From assembly GCA_014872875.1 (NCBI GenBank), contig WKFI01000007.1:62001-126000 (forward strand): a stretch of 64,000 nt of DNA, written 5' to 3'. Under the pieces are notes generated by a model. That model was not told the origin of the DNA. It saw nothing but the letters and a program-made list of their open reading frames with translations, and ran no database searches. The translations under genes and the position numbers were made by a program. Positions 63,598 to 64,000 of the stretch are shown piece after piece. The DNA comes from Paracoccaceae bacterium. Lineage in GTDB: Bacteria > Pseudomonadota > Alphaproteobacteria > Rhodobacterales > Rhodobacteraceae. Position 1 is the stretch's first letter; each line of letters begins with the position of its first letter.

Positions 63598-64000
63598 ATG
63601 GATATCATTTGGCTGGGCCACGGCAGTTTTCGCATCGAAACCGGCGACCATGTTTTGCTGATCGATCCCTGGCTGACCGGCAACCCGGTTCTGCCCGAAA
63701 ACCAGCACGACGCCGCGGTTGCGGGCGGCACTCATATCCTGCTGACCCACACCCATTTCGATCATGTGGTCGATGTGCTGCCTTTGGCCAAGAAGCTTGG
63801 TGTTCCGGTTGTCGGCCAATATGACCTGATGGGTTTCTGGGGTGAAACCGAAGGGATCGAGACCGTCGGTTTCAACAAGGGCGGCACAGTGGATCTGGGC
63901 GGGGTGCAGGTGTCGATGGTTCCGGCTTCCCACAGTTCGACCTTCAGTACTCCCGATGGGCTGCGCACTGGCGGCACCGAAGTGGGTTTCATGATCCGTG
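63598..64000 (+). CDS. UPF0173 metal-dependent hydrolase (partial)
   Basis: The first 134 residues of a metallo-beta-lactamase-fold protein of the UPF0173 group, running off the window end. The HxHxDH motif is present in ILLTHTHFDHVVDVLPLA near residue 53, and the MVPASHSSTFSTPDG segment near residue 108 contributes a further His. These proteins are widespread and uncharacterised (UlaG-like). AAGGAG is seven bases before the ATG. The gene is complete in frame but truncated by the window boundary. Confidence 0.9.
   Translation, partial: MDIIWLGHGSFRIETGDHVLLIDPWLTGNPVLPENQHDAAVAGGTHILLTHTHFDHVVDVLPLAKKLGVPVVGQYDLMGFWGETEGIETVGFNKGGTVDLGGVQVSMVPASHSSTFSTPDGLRTGGTEVGFMIR

Overview
The window reads as a chromosomal segment from a marine alphaproteobacterium of the Rhodobacteraceae, most likely the Roseobacter group and Ruegeria-like. 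The evidence is the high GC content, the choline-O-sulfate/choline cluster with a short BCCT-type transporter, the propionyl-CoA/methylmalonyl-CoA gene block with an ScfR/PccR-type regulator, and many families typical of that group (YdcH/DUF465, DUF1127, DUF4174, DUF1036, UPF0173). No phage, transposase, CRISPR array, tRNA or rRNA was seen. The only structural RNA recognised is RNase P RNA.

Layout. (1) 1-15050 is a minus-strand propionate assimilation region. It holds propionyl-CoA carboxylase beta (pccB), alpha (pccA) and methylmalonyl-CoA mutase, interleaved with small envelope proteins, a cupin and a sulfotransferase-like protein. On the plus strand are a Bcr/CflA-type MFS exporter and the regulator pccR. 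TTTGCAAA palindromes lie in the pccB and pccR upstream regions. (2) 15169-24504 carries a YdcH protein, an outer-membrane barrel, the betT-betC-betB-betA operon (choline sulfate to choline to betaine aldehyde to glycine betaine) with divergent betI, and a BenE-type transporter. (3) 24693-33362 holds exporters (EamA, two LysE), the lysE/argP-type divergent pair, pirin, a nitroreductase, a ClpP-fold membrane protein and a DUF1326-DUF2182 pair. (4) 33485-45759 holds yebC, two SLC13 permeases with RCK domains, a class I amidotransferase, an FAD dehydrogenase, a TPM-domain protein, a META protein, ymdB coupled to an EamA permease, a 2OG-Fe(II) oxygenase and 5-formyltetrahydrofolate cyclo-ligase. 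(5) 45771-53956 holds mgtE, guanine deaminase, an SDR, 8-oxoguanine deaminase, hisN, a small XRE regulator and a quinone oxidoreductase. (6) 54078-64000 holds a LysR/DUF1127 divergent pair, a Bax1-I family membrane protein, a GNAT, rpmG, rnpB, an AmpD-type amidase, an excalibur-domain lipoprotein, gatC-gatA, a third LysE, a ceramidase-like membrane protein and the start of a UPF0173 metallo-hydrolase.

How the genes work together. Region 1 converts propionyl-CoA to methylmalonyl-CoA and then succinyl-CoA, with PccR as the likely activator; no epimerase is in view. Region 2 turns choline sulfate and choline into the osmolyte glycine betaine under BetI. Guanine deaminase and 8-oxoguanine deaminase form a small purine salvage/clean-up pair.

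The most unusual signals are non-coding. A dispersed modular element has constant boxes (CTCCCGCC and GTTGGGCCCGGC) separated by perfect hairpins whose sequence differs in every copy. A second hairpin-plus-CCCCGGAG/TATTT element also recurs. A terminator with a mutually exclusive upstream hairpin lies ahead of a 67-aa lipoprotein gene. An AmpD-type amidase appears to start at CTG. I do not see a complete, obviously novel enzymatic or defence system; the repeat elements are the best candidate for something undescribed.
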